From Nostoc sp. CHAB 5844 (GTDB lineage: Bacteria; Cyanobacteriota; Cyanobacteriia; Cyanobacteriales; Nostocaceae), in NCBI RefSeq assembly GCF_020829595.1, contig NZ_JAIVFW010000002.1:62001-126000 (forward strand): a stretch of DNA of 64,000 bases. The letters are read 5' to 3'. The notes under the pieces are model-generated. The model was not told the DNA's origin. It saw nothing but the letters and a program-made list of their open reading frames with translations, and did not search any database. Below are positions 43,934 through 53,028 of the stretch, in pieces (position 1 is the first letter of the stretch; every line of letters begins with the position of its first letter). The position numbers and the translations under genes are program-made.

Positions 43934-46201
43934 ATGGATACACTTGCTTACCTGCATTTAGCAGAAACCTACGAAACATCTGTTAGTTCAGAACAGGAAA
44001 ATATTGCCGATTCTGATTTATGCTATCCGGAACTAAACTGGATACCAGAGAGGCGAGGAGCTTTCATGCTGTTCATTTCTTGTGCTTTTGGTATTAGTTC
44101 TTTGGGTTGGGCGAACCCGGCTCAGGCTCTAAAAAAAGGCGAAAAAAATTCACAAGTAGCATCGCTACAACAAAAACTGCAAGCAGCAGGATACTTTAAA
44201 CAAGCTGTTACTGGATATTTTGGCCCTGTGACGGAGGCTGCTGTCATCCAATTTCAGAAAGCTAATGGATTAAAAGCTGATGGAGTTGTTGGTTCTCAGA
44301 CATTGGCTGCACTGGAATTTGGTTCGCCAACAGCTACTCCATCATCCGCAGCAAAAACTAAGCCTTCTGTTACTACTGCAAAAAAGTCACCATCACCTAG
44401 TTCTCAAGTAATCTTGCAAAGGGGTGATCTCAGCTATGAAGTGATGTCGCTCCAGCGAAAATTACAAGCAACGGGATATTTTGAGCAACCAATCACAGGA
44501 GATTTTAACGCAGCGACAGAAGCAGCGGTGATTAAATTTCAGAAAGCTCACGGACTGGTTGGTAGTGGAATTGTTGACACTCGCACATTAACAGCACTGG
44601 AATCTGGTGCAAGCATAAACACTTCTGCATCTTCTCAGCCTACCACCCCTGCTGTAGTTAATGCACCAAAATTGCGATCGCCTAATACTTCACCTAATAC
44701 TTCACTGTTACGTAGAGGTGATATCAATTCTCAGATAAAGTTTATCCAGCAACAACTGCAAGCATCTGGATATTTTGAACAATCAATTACAGGATCTTTT
44801 GATGCAGCGACAGAAGTAGCTGTAGTTAAATTCCAAAAAGCTCATGGACTAATTGCTGATGGGATTGTTGGGCCAAAGACATTAGCTGCAATGAAATCTA
44901 AATTTATTAAATCGGCTTCTCCTACTTCTCAACCTACTCGTCAAAATTCTGTAGTTCTAGATAAGTCTAAACAACTAAAAACTCCCATCAAAGAACAAAC
45001 GCCACCTGCGCCAAAAGCTAATTCTATAAAATTCGCATCAGATCCCACTCAACCCACAAATCAGCCTCCGCAATTAGAAAATCCACCCAAAGAAAAAACA
45101 CAAGCTGCATCTGCATCAGAAGATGATTTCACTCAACCTACAATTGAGAGTTCGCAACTAGAAACTTCAGTCCCAAAAGACAATATTTCAAAAACTACCC
45201 CCAGTCATCTTAGTAAGATGACACTCACAAAAGTTATTTCTGGAAAGATTTCTCCGAAATCTGTCGTACATTCAGGAAATGGGCTATTTTTTGCCCAAAA
45301 CATGATGTACAACCATACAATAACCGTATACAACCGACAGCATAAATTAGTCAAAGTCATTCCTGACAAAGTTGATTTATCAAAATTTGGTTACTCCAAA
45401 TTTAAAGGTAATTATCAAGGCGCACCAGTTGAAGCCAGTTTTTCTCAAGATGGTAAGTACGCCTGGATTTCTAATTACCAAATGTATGGCCCAGGATTTA
45501 ACAATCCTGGTAGCGACAAATGTAATCCCTCTCAAAAAACTGACAAGAGTTTTTTGTATCGGATAAATACTGACACTTTGGAAATTGACCACGTTGTTCA
45601 AGTTGGATCTGTACCTAAATTTGTTGCCACATCTAACGATGAACGGTTGGTATTAGTTAGTAATTGGTGTTCTTGGGATTTGAGTGTTGTAGATACTGCC
45701 AAAAATCGGGAAATCAAAAGAATTCAACTTGGCCCTTATCCTCGCGGTATAGCAATAGATGCAGCTTCAAATAAGGCTTATATCGCCGTTATGGGTTCCT
45801 ATGATATTGCTAAAGTTGACCTGAAAAACTTTTCAGTAAAATGGCTGAAAAATATTGGTAATGCACCAAGACATTTAAATATAGATCCGACAGGTAATTA
45901 TCTCTATGCTTCCTTGAATGGTGAAGGTAAAATCGCCAAAATTAATTTGCAACAAGGCAAGTTAATAGATAAAGTTTCCACAGGTAATGCTCCACGTAGC
46001 ATGGTTCTATCGGATGACGGACAACGGCTTTATGTTGTTAACTACGGCGACAACACAATTAGTAAAATTCGTACTAATGATATGAAAGTAGTACAAAAGA
46101 TTACTGTTGGTGCTAACCCGATTGGAATTACTTACGACCCACAAACGAGAGAAGTTTGGGTTGCATGTTATTCTGGTAACATCATGGTGTTCCAGGATTA
46201 A
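43934..46201 (+). CDS. Exported fusion: three PG-binding domains plus YVTN-type beta-propeller
   Basis: 755 residues. A 40-residue N-terminal tail precedes a hydrophobic segment (FMLFISCAFGISSLGWANPA), probably an unusual signal. Three peptidoglycan_binding_1 domains follow at about 70-130, 160-220 and 258-318, each with LQ..L.A.GYF....TG.F...TE.AV..FQKA.GL..DG. A Pro/Ser/Gln-rich linker (about 320-430) leads to a C-terminal seven-blade-like propeller (YncE/YVTN type: VGSVPKFVATSNDERLVLVS, GNAPRHLNIDPTGNYLYASL, GANPIGITYDPQTREVWVAC). It could anchor a propeller scaffold to the wall. The combination is uncommon as far as I know. A hairpin terminator follows. Confidence 0.9.
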   Translation: MDTLAYLHLAETYETSVSSEQENIADSDLCYPELNWIPERRGAFMLFISCAFGISSLGWANPAQALKKGEKNSQVASLQQKLQAAGYFKQAVTGYFGPVTEAAVIQFQKANGLKADGVVGSQTLAALEFGSPTATPSSAAKTKPSVTTAKKSPSPSSQVILQRGDLSYEVMSLQRKLQATGYFEQPITGDFNAATEAAVIKFQKAHGLVGSGIVDTRTLTALESGASINTSASSQPTTPAVVNAPKLRSPNTSPNTSLLRRGDINSQIKFIQQQLQASGYFEQSITGSFDAATEVAVVKFQKAHGLIADGIVGPKTLAAMKSKFIKSASPTSQPTRQNSVVLDKSKQLKTPIKEQTPPAPKANSIKFASDPTQPTNQPPQLENPPKEKTQAASASEDDFTQPTIESSQLETSVPKDNISKTTPSHLSKMTLTKVISGKISPKSVVHSGNGLFFAQNMMYNHTITVYNRQHKLVKVIPDKVDLSKFGYSKFKGNYQGAPVEASFSQDGKYAWISNYQMYGPGFNNPGSDKCNPSQKTDKSFLYRINTDTLEIDHVVQVGSVPKFVATSNDERLVLVSNWCSWDLSVVDTAKNREIKRIQLGPYPRGIAIDAASNKAYIAVMGSYDIAKVDLKNFSVKWLKNIGNAPRHLNIDPTGNYLYASLNGEGKIAKINLQQGKLIDKVSTGNAPRSMVLSDDGQRLYVVNYGDNTISKIRTNDMKVVQKITVGANPIGITYDPQTREVWVACYSGNIMVFQD

Positions 46202-46208
46202 ATATTAA

Positions 46209-46262
46209 CTGTCTCTCCTTGTTGAATGTTAGTAGCTGCTATGAAAAGGAGAGACAGCTTCT
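46209..46262 (+). terminator. Terminator after the PG-binding/propeller gene
   Basis: CTGTCTCTCCTT pairs perfectly with AAGGAGAGACAG across a 25-base loop, followed by CTTCTTAAAC. It lies just after the stop codon. Confidence 0.65.
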
Positions 46263-46298
46263 TAAACTCACTATTTGAGACTATACAAGAAAGCTTTT

Positions 46299-46393
46299 AT
46301 ACCATTGTAATAAATATATAATATACATCCAATTTCTCGTCAGATATAAGCTTTTACCAAATGATTTGTATTGTGATTCAAGTTAAATGGTAT
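46299..46393. mobile_element. ATACCA-family MITE, copy 5
   Basis: Ends ATACCATTG and TTAAATGGTAT are inverted; the core is AT-rich (GTAATAAATATATAATATAC). More degenerate than the other copies. Confidence 0.6.
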
Positions 46394-46890
46394 TAATATA
46401 AGTATATAAACTCATCCATTAAATTTTGAAAAAACAATTATTAACTAATTTATTAAGACAAACAATAAAGAAATTGTTAAGAAAATTAATAAATAAAAAT
46501 ATAATCTTGAGAATTTCCTAAATCACTTTCTGATTTTAAAATCAGGATTTACACGGTTATTCTCTAGATATAAGTTGTTTAAAATTATATTAATAAGATT
46601 TTCAAGCTGAAATATAGCAAATCAACTTTTAAATCAAAAATTAGCTTAGATATAGAGAAAGTAGAGAAAAATTTGTATGATATAGCTATTCTACTGATAA
46701 GGTTTTTTATCTTACTGCTTTTATAATTCTGCCCAATCTTGTTTAAGCAAAGCTATAAATCAATACCCATATAATAGGCAGATAAAAATTAAGTTACAAC
46801 TTAATTTTGTCAGCTTCTCAATATATTACCAATTACTATGTGGCTAATGTTGAGTTTTGGCGTGCTGACTTATGCATCATAGAAAAAAGT
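46394..46890. other. AT-rich leader of the PatA-like gene
   Basis: About 500 bp of strongly AT-rich DNA without repeats or genes that I can name. An in-frame extension of the next gene to 46807 (MSASQYITNYY) is not supported. Confidence 0.35.
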
Positions 46891-48114
46891 ATGACACAAC
46901 CGGAACTAATGGTATCAAATAACATAATTAATGAATTTAAAACTTGCACTCAGCTGCAATACAATGGTCAGCTGAATATCAAAAGTACTAAAGGACAAAA
47001 CTGGTATTTTTATTATCGGCTAGGGCGGATAGTTTGGGCAACAGGAGGCACTCATCCTTTTCGGCGCTGGCGCAGATACATGGCACAGTATTGTCCACAA
47101 ATTGATATAGATAAAGTGCAGTTTCGCCAGCAAGATTTAGCAGTTAATTACTGGGATTATCGCCTGTTAGAAATTTTGTACAAAAGGCAAAAAATTCAAA
47201 GAGAACAAATTCAAGCGATTGTAGAAAGTACGATCGCTGAATTATTGTTTGACTTAGCCCAGCACACAAATTTTGTTTCTGTCAGTTGCGATCGCAACCA
47301 AGATACCATTTTAGAAACACCAATGAGTTTCACGAGTGCAGATTTATCTGTCAAACAGATGCAAGACTTGTGGAAAGTTTGGTCAGAAGCAGGCTTGGCA
47401 AACTTTTCTCCTGACTTAGCACCAGTTCTGCGGCGGCCAGAACAACTTCAGCAACAGGTAAGTCCATCTGTTTACAAAAACTTTGTTAACTTGATCAATG
47501 GTAAGCAGACACTCCGAGATTTAGCAGCAATAATGAAGCAGAATGTTTTACCTATAACTCGTTCTTTACTTCCCTATATCCTCAAAGGCATCATTGAATT
47601 AATAGAAGTACCTGACTTACCTTTATTAGTTTTTGAAGTTAATAGTGACCCTATTTCTCCGCAACAAAAAAAATCCTATACTCCATTGGTAGCCTGTGTG
47701 GATGATAGCCTTCAAGTTGGTAAAATGCTAGAAGAGATTGTTACTGCTAATGGGCTAAGGTTTATCAAAATTCAAGATGCAGTACAAGCACTCCCGACCT
47801 TAATTCAAAACAAACCAGATTTGATTTTTTTAGATTTAATTATGCCAGTCGTTAGTGGTTACGAAATTTGTACTCAACTGCGACGAGTATCTGCCTTTGC
47901 TAATACACCTGTGATCATCTTAACGAGCAATGATAATTTATTAGATAGAGTCCGCGCTAAAGTTGTTGGTTCTACCGATTTTGTGACTAAACCTGTAGCT
48001 GCCGATAAAGTAATGAGCGTAATACGTAAATATCTGCCAGTACAGACACCATCAAAAGTGATATCATCAACAATTAAGAGTAAATCTAGTCTAGAGATAT
48101 CTTTAGGTCATTAG
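46891..48114 (+). CDS. PatA-like response regulator (DUF4388-type N-terminus + receiver)
   Basis: 407 residues from ATG 46891 (MTQPELMVSN). The N-terminal half has LQYNGQLNIKSTKGQNWYFY and YRLGRIVWATGGTHPFRRWR, the PATAN domain found in PatA, PixG and related cyanobacterial regulators. The C-terminal receiver has CVDDSLQ, phospho-Asp in LIFLDLIMPVVSGYE, Thr in ILTSND and Lys in DFVTKP. In Nostoc, PatA controls heterocyst position; PixG paralogues serve phototaxis and other pathways. This one has no pix or hmp operon around it, so the pathway is open. Confidence 0.92.
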   Translation: MTQPELMVSNNIINEFKTCTQLQYNGQLNIKSTKGQNWYFYYRLGRIVWATGGTHPFRRWRRYMAQYCPQIDIDKVQFRQQDLAVNYWDYRLLEILYKRQKIQREQIQAIVESTIAELLFDLAQHTNFVSVSCDRNQDTILETPMSFTSADLSVKQMQDLWKVWSEAGLANFSPDLAPVLRRPEQLQQQVSPSVYKNFVNLINGKQTLRDLAAIMKQNVLPITRSLLPYILKGIIELIEVPDLPLLVFEVNSDPISPQQKKSYTPLVACVDDSLQVGKMLEEIVTANGLRFIKIQDAVQALPTLIQNKPDLIFLDLIMPVVSGYEICTQLRRVSAFANTPVIILTSNDNLLDRVRAKVVGSTDFVTKPVAADKVMSVIRKYLPVQTPSKVISSTIKSKSSLEISLGH

Positions 48115-48115
48115 T

Positions 48116-48301
48116 TATCAAACAGAATACATTCGTCAGGAGTCAGAATTCAGAATTGAATTTGTAGCTCGTGGCGAATGAATAAACGGGTTTAAGACCC
48201 CCGCTAAATTTTTAATTTAGCGGTCTACAATTAGTGGCGGGTCTGAATCCCCCACGCTCTTGTTCTGACTCCTGAATTCTGACTTCTGAATTCTTCTTCA
48301 A
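48116..48301 (-). repeat. Palindromic interspersed element, copy 3 (inverted, deleted core)
   Basis: Inverse complement of 4344-4577. It lacks the inner block carrying GGAGGAAGCCTCCGC and adjoining bases, so it is about 45 bp shorter; the rest matches closely. The small stem may be a dispensable insert. Confidence 0.88.
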
Positions 48302-48694
48302 CAACTAGAGATCGAACTCAGGTTCACTACTATAGCAAAAGTCAAAAGTCAAAAGGAGCCAGTGCGTTGGGGAGATACTGCGCTATCGCGGGCAATGCCA
48401 CGCCACTTGCTACAACGGGGGGAACCCCCGCAACGCAGTGGCTCGACTTGTAGCAAGTGTCGTCGGGTTCCCCGACTCCCTCACTGGCGTTCAAAAGTGA
48501 AATGCTTGCAGTCAATTGGTTTTAGCGTTTTAGAATGTCCTAACCTATCTGGCTACGGCTATATCTTCTATGTTGATTGAGAGTTTTACTGAAAATGCTC
48601 ACTCTACTGGCTGCCCCAAAAATATAAAGGACGGGCAAGATGTCCATCCTACAAAACCAACAAAATCATCTCGCATATACGCAACGCCTAATCT
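48302..48694. other. Repeat-derived spacer before the second hybrid kinase
   Basis: 48360-48490 is GC-rich repeat (CGCCACTTGCTACAACGGGG, GGAACCCCCGCAACGCAGTG, GGCTCGACTTG), also found inside the 5-oxoprolinase gene at 58610-58680. The remaining 200 bp shows no gene. Confidence 0.6.
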
Positions 48695-51600
48695 TCAAGT
48701 TCTGCCTACAAGGCTGGCAACTACTGTCGCTAACTCAGCAGGTTCAATGGGTTTAGGTAAATGTAGTTGAAAACCTTCTTGAATAGCACGCATTCGATCT
48801 TCGGCTCTAGCGTAGGCGGTTAAAGCGGCGGCGGGTATTTTACCGCCTTGTTCTGGAGGTTGCGATCGCAATTGCCGAATCAATGAATATCCATCTTCAC
48901 CAGGCATACCGATATCACTGACTAACACATCTGGTTTCCACTGGTGAATTACTTGTAATGCTTCTTTGACTGAACTAACTGCTTGCACTTGGGCTTGACA
49001 TTGTTGCAGTACTGTGGTCATATATTCGCGGGTGTCGGCTTCGTCGTCGACAACGAGTACTCGCACACCAGCAAGCGAGGGACATAAAGGTACAACATCA
49101 AAGTTTGCTTCTGCTAGGCTCACTGGCGCAGAAATAGTTTCTTTGTTGGGCAACAGTAAGGGTAATTTGACTGTAAATGTTGTACCTTGTCCTTCGCCTG
49201 GGCTATCGACATTTACAGTACCGCCGTGCAACTCTACTAAGTGACGTACAATTGCTAAACCTAATCCTAAGCCACTGTGCGCCCTGGTGCTGGAACTGTC
49301 GGCTTGACGGAAGCGATCGAAAACATAAGGTAGAAACTCGCGCCCAATGCCAACGCCTGTATCGATTATTTGAATTTGGGCGTAGCTGATGGATTGTGCA
49401 ACATGACCAATACTCTTGGAAAGTTGAATTTTTACTTTACCGCCTTGGGGTGTAAACTTAATGGCATTTGATAGCAAATTCCACATAATCTGCTGTAAGC
49501 GATCGCTATCACCAGAAATTAAGAATTCTGTTTGTTGATGAGATATATTTGTTCGAGACACACAACATAGTAGAGAATTTTTCGCGTCTGTTGCTAAAGA
49601 TTCTTGATTTTCGTTGTGTTGTGCTATCCCATCCTCAATCCTGGAAAACTGCAACTGAATTTCTTTGGCTTGGGCGGCTAAAGTCACAGTTTCGATTGTT
49701 GATTCAATAATAGTGATCAGATTGCAAGTAGAGACTTTGAGCTGTAACTTACCCCTAATCATGCGGGAGATATCGAGTAAGTCTTCAATCATCTGAGTTT
49801 GCGCCCTAGCATTGCGCTCAATGGTTTCTATAGCCTTAGCTATTTGGGTATCGTTGAGTTTGCGGCCTCGTAGCAGTTGCGCCCAGCCAAGAATCGCGTT
49901 GAGGGGCGATCGCAATTCATGAGAAAGTATAGCTAAAAACTCGTCTTTCATACGGTTGGCTTCTTGCAACTGCTCGGTTTGCTGCTGCAAGGAAGTGATT
50001 AAACTCGACCTTTCCATTGCGATCGCAATTTGGTCGCAAATCGCCTGCATCATACCTCTTTGATTTTCGGTGAAGAAATCACGCCTGCGACTACCAAAGG
50101 AAAGCGTACCAAACAATTTTCCTTGGGCGATTAATGGGTAACAATAATAAGCTTTCACACCCAATGAGCGAATTAATTCTGTTTTGGCATCGGTTGCGTG
50201 CTGGACATCTTCTACATAAATTGATTGGCGACATTGTGCTGCTGTACCGCAGACTGCTTGACCAAACTCTAACCATTCAATTTCTTTTGCGAGTTCTTCT
50301 GCAACGCCTCCATAAGAAGCGAGACGCATTACCTGGGAGTTATCCTCAATTAAGTAGTTGAAGTAAACATCTAAACTAATTTGTTCTTGAAGATGGCAGA
50401 AAACGCTGTCAATCAGCGCTACAGGTTCCTGGCTAGATAACAGAGCGCTGGCTGTACCAAACAGTAGCTGGAGCCTTTGATTACCTAGTGATAATGCTTT
50501 TTCTACTTGCTTGAGTTTAGTAACATCTTGAAATACAAATACGCAGGTGGCTGGATAACCATGCATGGCTGGTAATGTATCAGCAAATATTAATAAAGAA
50601 TGCACACCTTGGCTGGTATGCCAGTCTATCTCTACCCCATCTAGACGTTCGCCACGGGCAACTCGCACCCCAGGCATTTGGTCGTTGGGAATGCGATTTC
50701 CTGTGGCATCTGTGCAGTAGTAAACTGTGTGATACTCTTCGGCTGGTATGCCTTGGGGAAATTCACCTCCAGCTAATTCGTTCGCCGCGCGATTGGCAAA
50801 TGTTACCCGTGCTGTTCCTGGCTCAATAAATAGCAATGGTCTGGGCATCAGGTTTAACACATCTTCCAGCCATTTTTGTTGCTGCTGTTGTAATTCTTCT
50901 GCTTGCTTGCGGCTAGTAATATCTAAGAATGCACCAATACAACCTCTAGTCTTGCCTTCTTCATCATATAAAGGTGCAACGTATTCTAACAACTTGGTGA
51001 CTTGGCCATTTTCATGAACAATATCCACTTCTAAATCTAGAACTTCCACACCATGCGCTGCGGCGTACTGCATGGGTAATTCTTCTGGCGATAGTTCTCG
51101 ACCCTTGCTGTAGACTTTAAATGTTGTTGGTCGTTCACCAACTGGAGCGCTGAGGGAAGCATTTATATCGGTTGAGATGCCCAATTGCTTGGCAAAACAA
51201 GGGTTAACTCGAATATTTTTACATTCAGGATCTTCGGCAATGCCAATTCCTATGGGAATCACATCTAGTAACGTTTGCAACTCGACAACCCGCCGCTGTA
51301 AATCTCGATTTAGTTGCAGAATTTTTTCTTGTGCTTGCTGCCGTTCGCTTAAGTCCAGAATAAAGGCGACAGATTCTTCGCGTTGTTCTCCTACTAGTAC
51401 ATAGCCTACTAACACTGGTATCCGGCTACCATCTTTGCGAATATATTCTTTTTTATATGGTGTGCAAGCGCCACTAGTATTTGCTTTGGCTTCGGCAATT
51501 CTTTGCTCATCTAAATGCAAATATTCTGATGGGGTGATTCCGTCCCACTTTAATCGGCCTGCTAGTAAATCTTCTCGCGTGTAGCCGACCATCCCCAAAA

Positions 51601-52663
51601 ATTCATCATTTGCTTGGTGAATATTGCCGTACACATCCCCAAACAAGATGCCAATAACGTTAGCATCTACAAAACTTTTGAGTTTTTCTTCGTAGCCTCT
51701 GAGTGCTTTTTGAGTGCGTTCGTTGTTATACCAAAGGCGTTCTACAACTACTGCACATTGCCAAACTAAAAGAGCAAAAATAATAATCAGAATCAGCGCA
51801 AACACTGCTATGGCAAAAGCTGGGTCATAATGTCCGGCTCGCTGACCTTGAACAATTAACCACCCTAATAACAAAGGTACAGCGATCGCTGCCATCAATA
51901 AACGACGTGCCAGTAAACCGCCATAATTTTCACTTGTAACTACGCGCATAAATCCTTGGTCGACACGCAACCAGAGAATTCCTATACACAGCACACTGAA
52001 CATTATTACTGTGTGTAACGCCATAGGTGTCCCTGAAGGGAAAAAGCTATAGAGAATTTTGACATTGTAGGCGTAACCGATCAGCGCTTCTAAGGAAACT
52101 ATGCCAGCGATGAGAGTTAAAATCTGACTATACCAACTGCTGCGATCGCCCTTGGCGTTGGCGGAGCCATCGCTTTTTGGATCTGTCAAAATTTCTAAAG
52201 CACTGCCCAGCAACAAAAAGTTCAATGCTGTGTTTAATCCCATCCGTCCTGGATAAGATGTTAACAAAGGAGTTTGCGTGTCTTGAAACAGTAGCTCATC
52301 AATTCCCAAATTCCAGCCAAACAAATATTGAATAATTGTGAGTGAGCCAACAATTATTGGCACTAAACTTAATGCTCTAACCAGCCATAAATTTAGCTTG
52401 ACTTTCTGCCTTAAATACCCATCAGTCTGCTGGTTTTTGTTGATTTGTAACAGCCACAGTGACACACCCAATAGGACAAAACACAGTGCTGTGTTTGCCT
52501 TCATTGTGAACAACCTGGGGTAGCTACCCTCTTTGAGAAATTCAATGTCGCACATCCACCCAAGCAGTACAAGACTACCGACGAGGATGGCGATCGCAGA
52601 TGCTACTTTTACCACTATTGAATTCCGTACATCTTGCAGTTGCAAGCGGTTGCTGTTTAGCAT
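48695..52663 (-). CDS. Membrane-bound hybrid kinase: TM8-PAS3-GAF-HisKA-HATPase-REC
   Basis: About 1,322 residues from ATG 52663 (MLNSNRLQLQ). The N-terminal 310 residues hold about eight TM segments (for example SAIAILVGSLVLLGWM, ALCFVLLGVSLWLL). PAS domains follow at about 330-450, 465-590 and 600-730, then a GAF (about 750-905). The kinase core has H-box ILSHELRSPLNA, N-box MWNLLSNAIKFT, G-boxes DTGVGIG and GLGLGLAIV. A C-terminal receiver has phospho-Asp in VLVSDIGMPGEDGYS and Lys in HLPKPIE. There is no output gene next to it. A fragment of a very similar receiver lies upstream at 52800. Confidence 0.94.
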   Translation of the reverse strand: MLNSNRLQLQDVRNSIVVKVASAIAILVGSLVLLGWMCDIEFLKEGSYPRLFTMKANTALCFVLLGVSLWLLQINKNQQTDGYLRQKVKLNLWLVRALSLVPIIVGSLTIIQYLFGWNLGIDELLFQDTQTPLLTSYPGRMGLNTALNFLLLGSALEILTDPKSDGSANAKGDRSSWYSQILTLIAGIVSLEALIGYAYNVKILYSFFPSGTPMALHTVIMFSVLCIGILWLRVDQGFMRVVTSENYGGLLARRLLMAAIAVPLLLGWLIVQGQRAGHYDPAFAIAVFALILIIIFALLVWQCAVVVERLWYNNERTQKALRGYEEKLKSFVDANVIGILFGDVYGNIHQANDEFLGMVGYTREDLLAGRLKWDGITPSEYLHLDEQRIAEAKANTSGACTPYKKEYIRKDGSRIPVLVGYVLVGEQREESVAFILDLSERQQAQEKILQLNRDLQRRVVELQTLLDVIPIGIGIAEDPECKNIRVNPCFAKQLGISTDINASLSAPVGERPTTFKVYSKGRELSPEELPMQYAAAHGVEVLDLEVDIVHENGQVTKLLEYVAPLYDEEGKTRGCIGAFLDITSRKQAEELQQQQQKWLEDVLNLMPRPLLFIEPGTARVTFANRAANELAGGEFPQGIPAEEYHTVYYCTDATGNRIPNDQMPGVRVARGERLDGVEIDWHTSQGVHSLLIFADTLPAMHGYPATCVFVFQDVTKLKQVEKALSLGNQRLQLLFGTASALLSSQEPVALIDSVFCHLQEQISLDVYFNYLIEDNSQVMRLASYGGVAEELAKEIEWLEFGQAVCGTAAQCRQSIYVEDVQHATDAKTELIRSLGVKAYYCYPLIAQGKLFGTLSFGSRRRDFFTENQRGMMQAICDQIAIAMERSSLITSLQQQTEQLQEANRMKDEFLAILSHELRSPLNAILGWAQLLRGRKLNDTQIAKAIETIERNARAQTQMIEDLLDISRMIRGKLQLKVSTCNLITIIESTIETVTLAAQAKEIQLQFSRIEDGIAQHNENQESLATDAKNSLLCCVSRTNISHQQTEFLISGDSDRLQQIMWNLLSNAIKFTPQGGKVKIQLSKSIGHVAQSISYAQIQIIDTGVGIGREFLPYVFDRFRQADSSSTRAHSGLGLGLAIVRHLVELHGGTVNVDSPGEGQGTTFTVKLPLLLPNKETISAPVSLAEANFDVVPLCPSLAGVRVLVVDDEADTREYMTTVLQQCQAQVQAVSSVKEALQVIHQWKPDVLVSDIGMPGEDGYSLIRQLRSQPPEQGGKIPAAALTAYARAEDRMRAIQEGFQLHLPKPIEPAELATVVASLVGRT

Positions 52664-52799
52664 TGATATTTTTATGACCGCATCTATCACTAGACTAGCG
52701 TGCTAAATTTTTAGTGTTTTATCGTTTTTATCAGGACGACAGTAAACTTAAAAAATAACTTTTATTCTTAATACTTTGCAATACAATTTTCATGAAAGA

Positions 52800-53024
52800 T
52801 TAAATTTTGTATAAATTCACAATTATTTGTACAAGGATCTCTGGCTCCATTGGTTGAGAAATATGCTGTTGAAATCCGGCTAATTGTGCCTGCTGCCGAT
52901 CAGTTTCCCGAGCGTATGCAGTCAGGGCAACTGCGGGAATCTGCTTAACTTGCACCATTGTCCGAATTTGTCGCATGAGCATATAACCATCCATTTCTGG
53001 CATGCCTTCGTTAATCTCAGACAT
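52800..53024 (-). pseudogene. Receiver-domain fragment
   Basis: Reads MSEINEGMPEMDGYMLMRQI and so on to VALTAYARETDRQQAQLAGF, QQHISQPMEPEILVQII. This is the second half of a receiver closely resembling the end of the neighbouring hybrid kinase (VALTAYAR-type, here HISQPMEP where that gene has HLPKPIEP). The N-terminal half, including the acidic pocket, is gone, and the Lys of KP is Gln. It starts 5 bp beyond the GH31 stop. Probably the 3' relic of a lost hybrid kinase. Confidence 0.75.
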
Positions 53025-53028
53025 CCTC

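Noticed and set aside
48362-48770. Two short plus-strand ORFs
   Set aside because: Repeat-derived or antisense to the hybrid kinase end.
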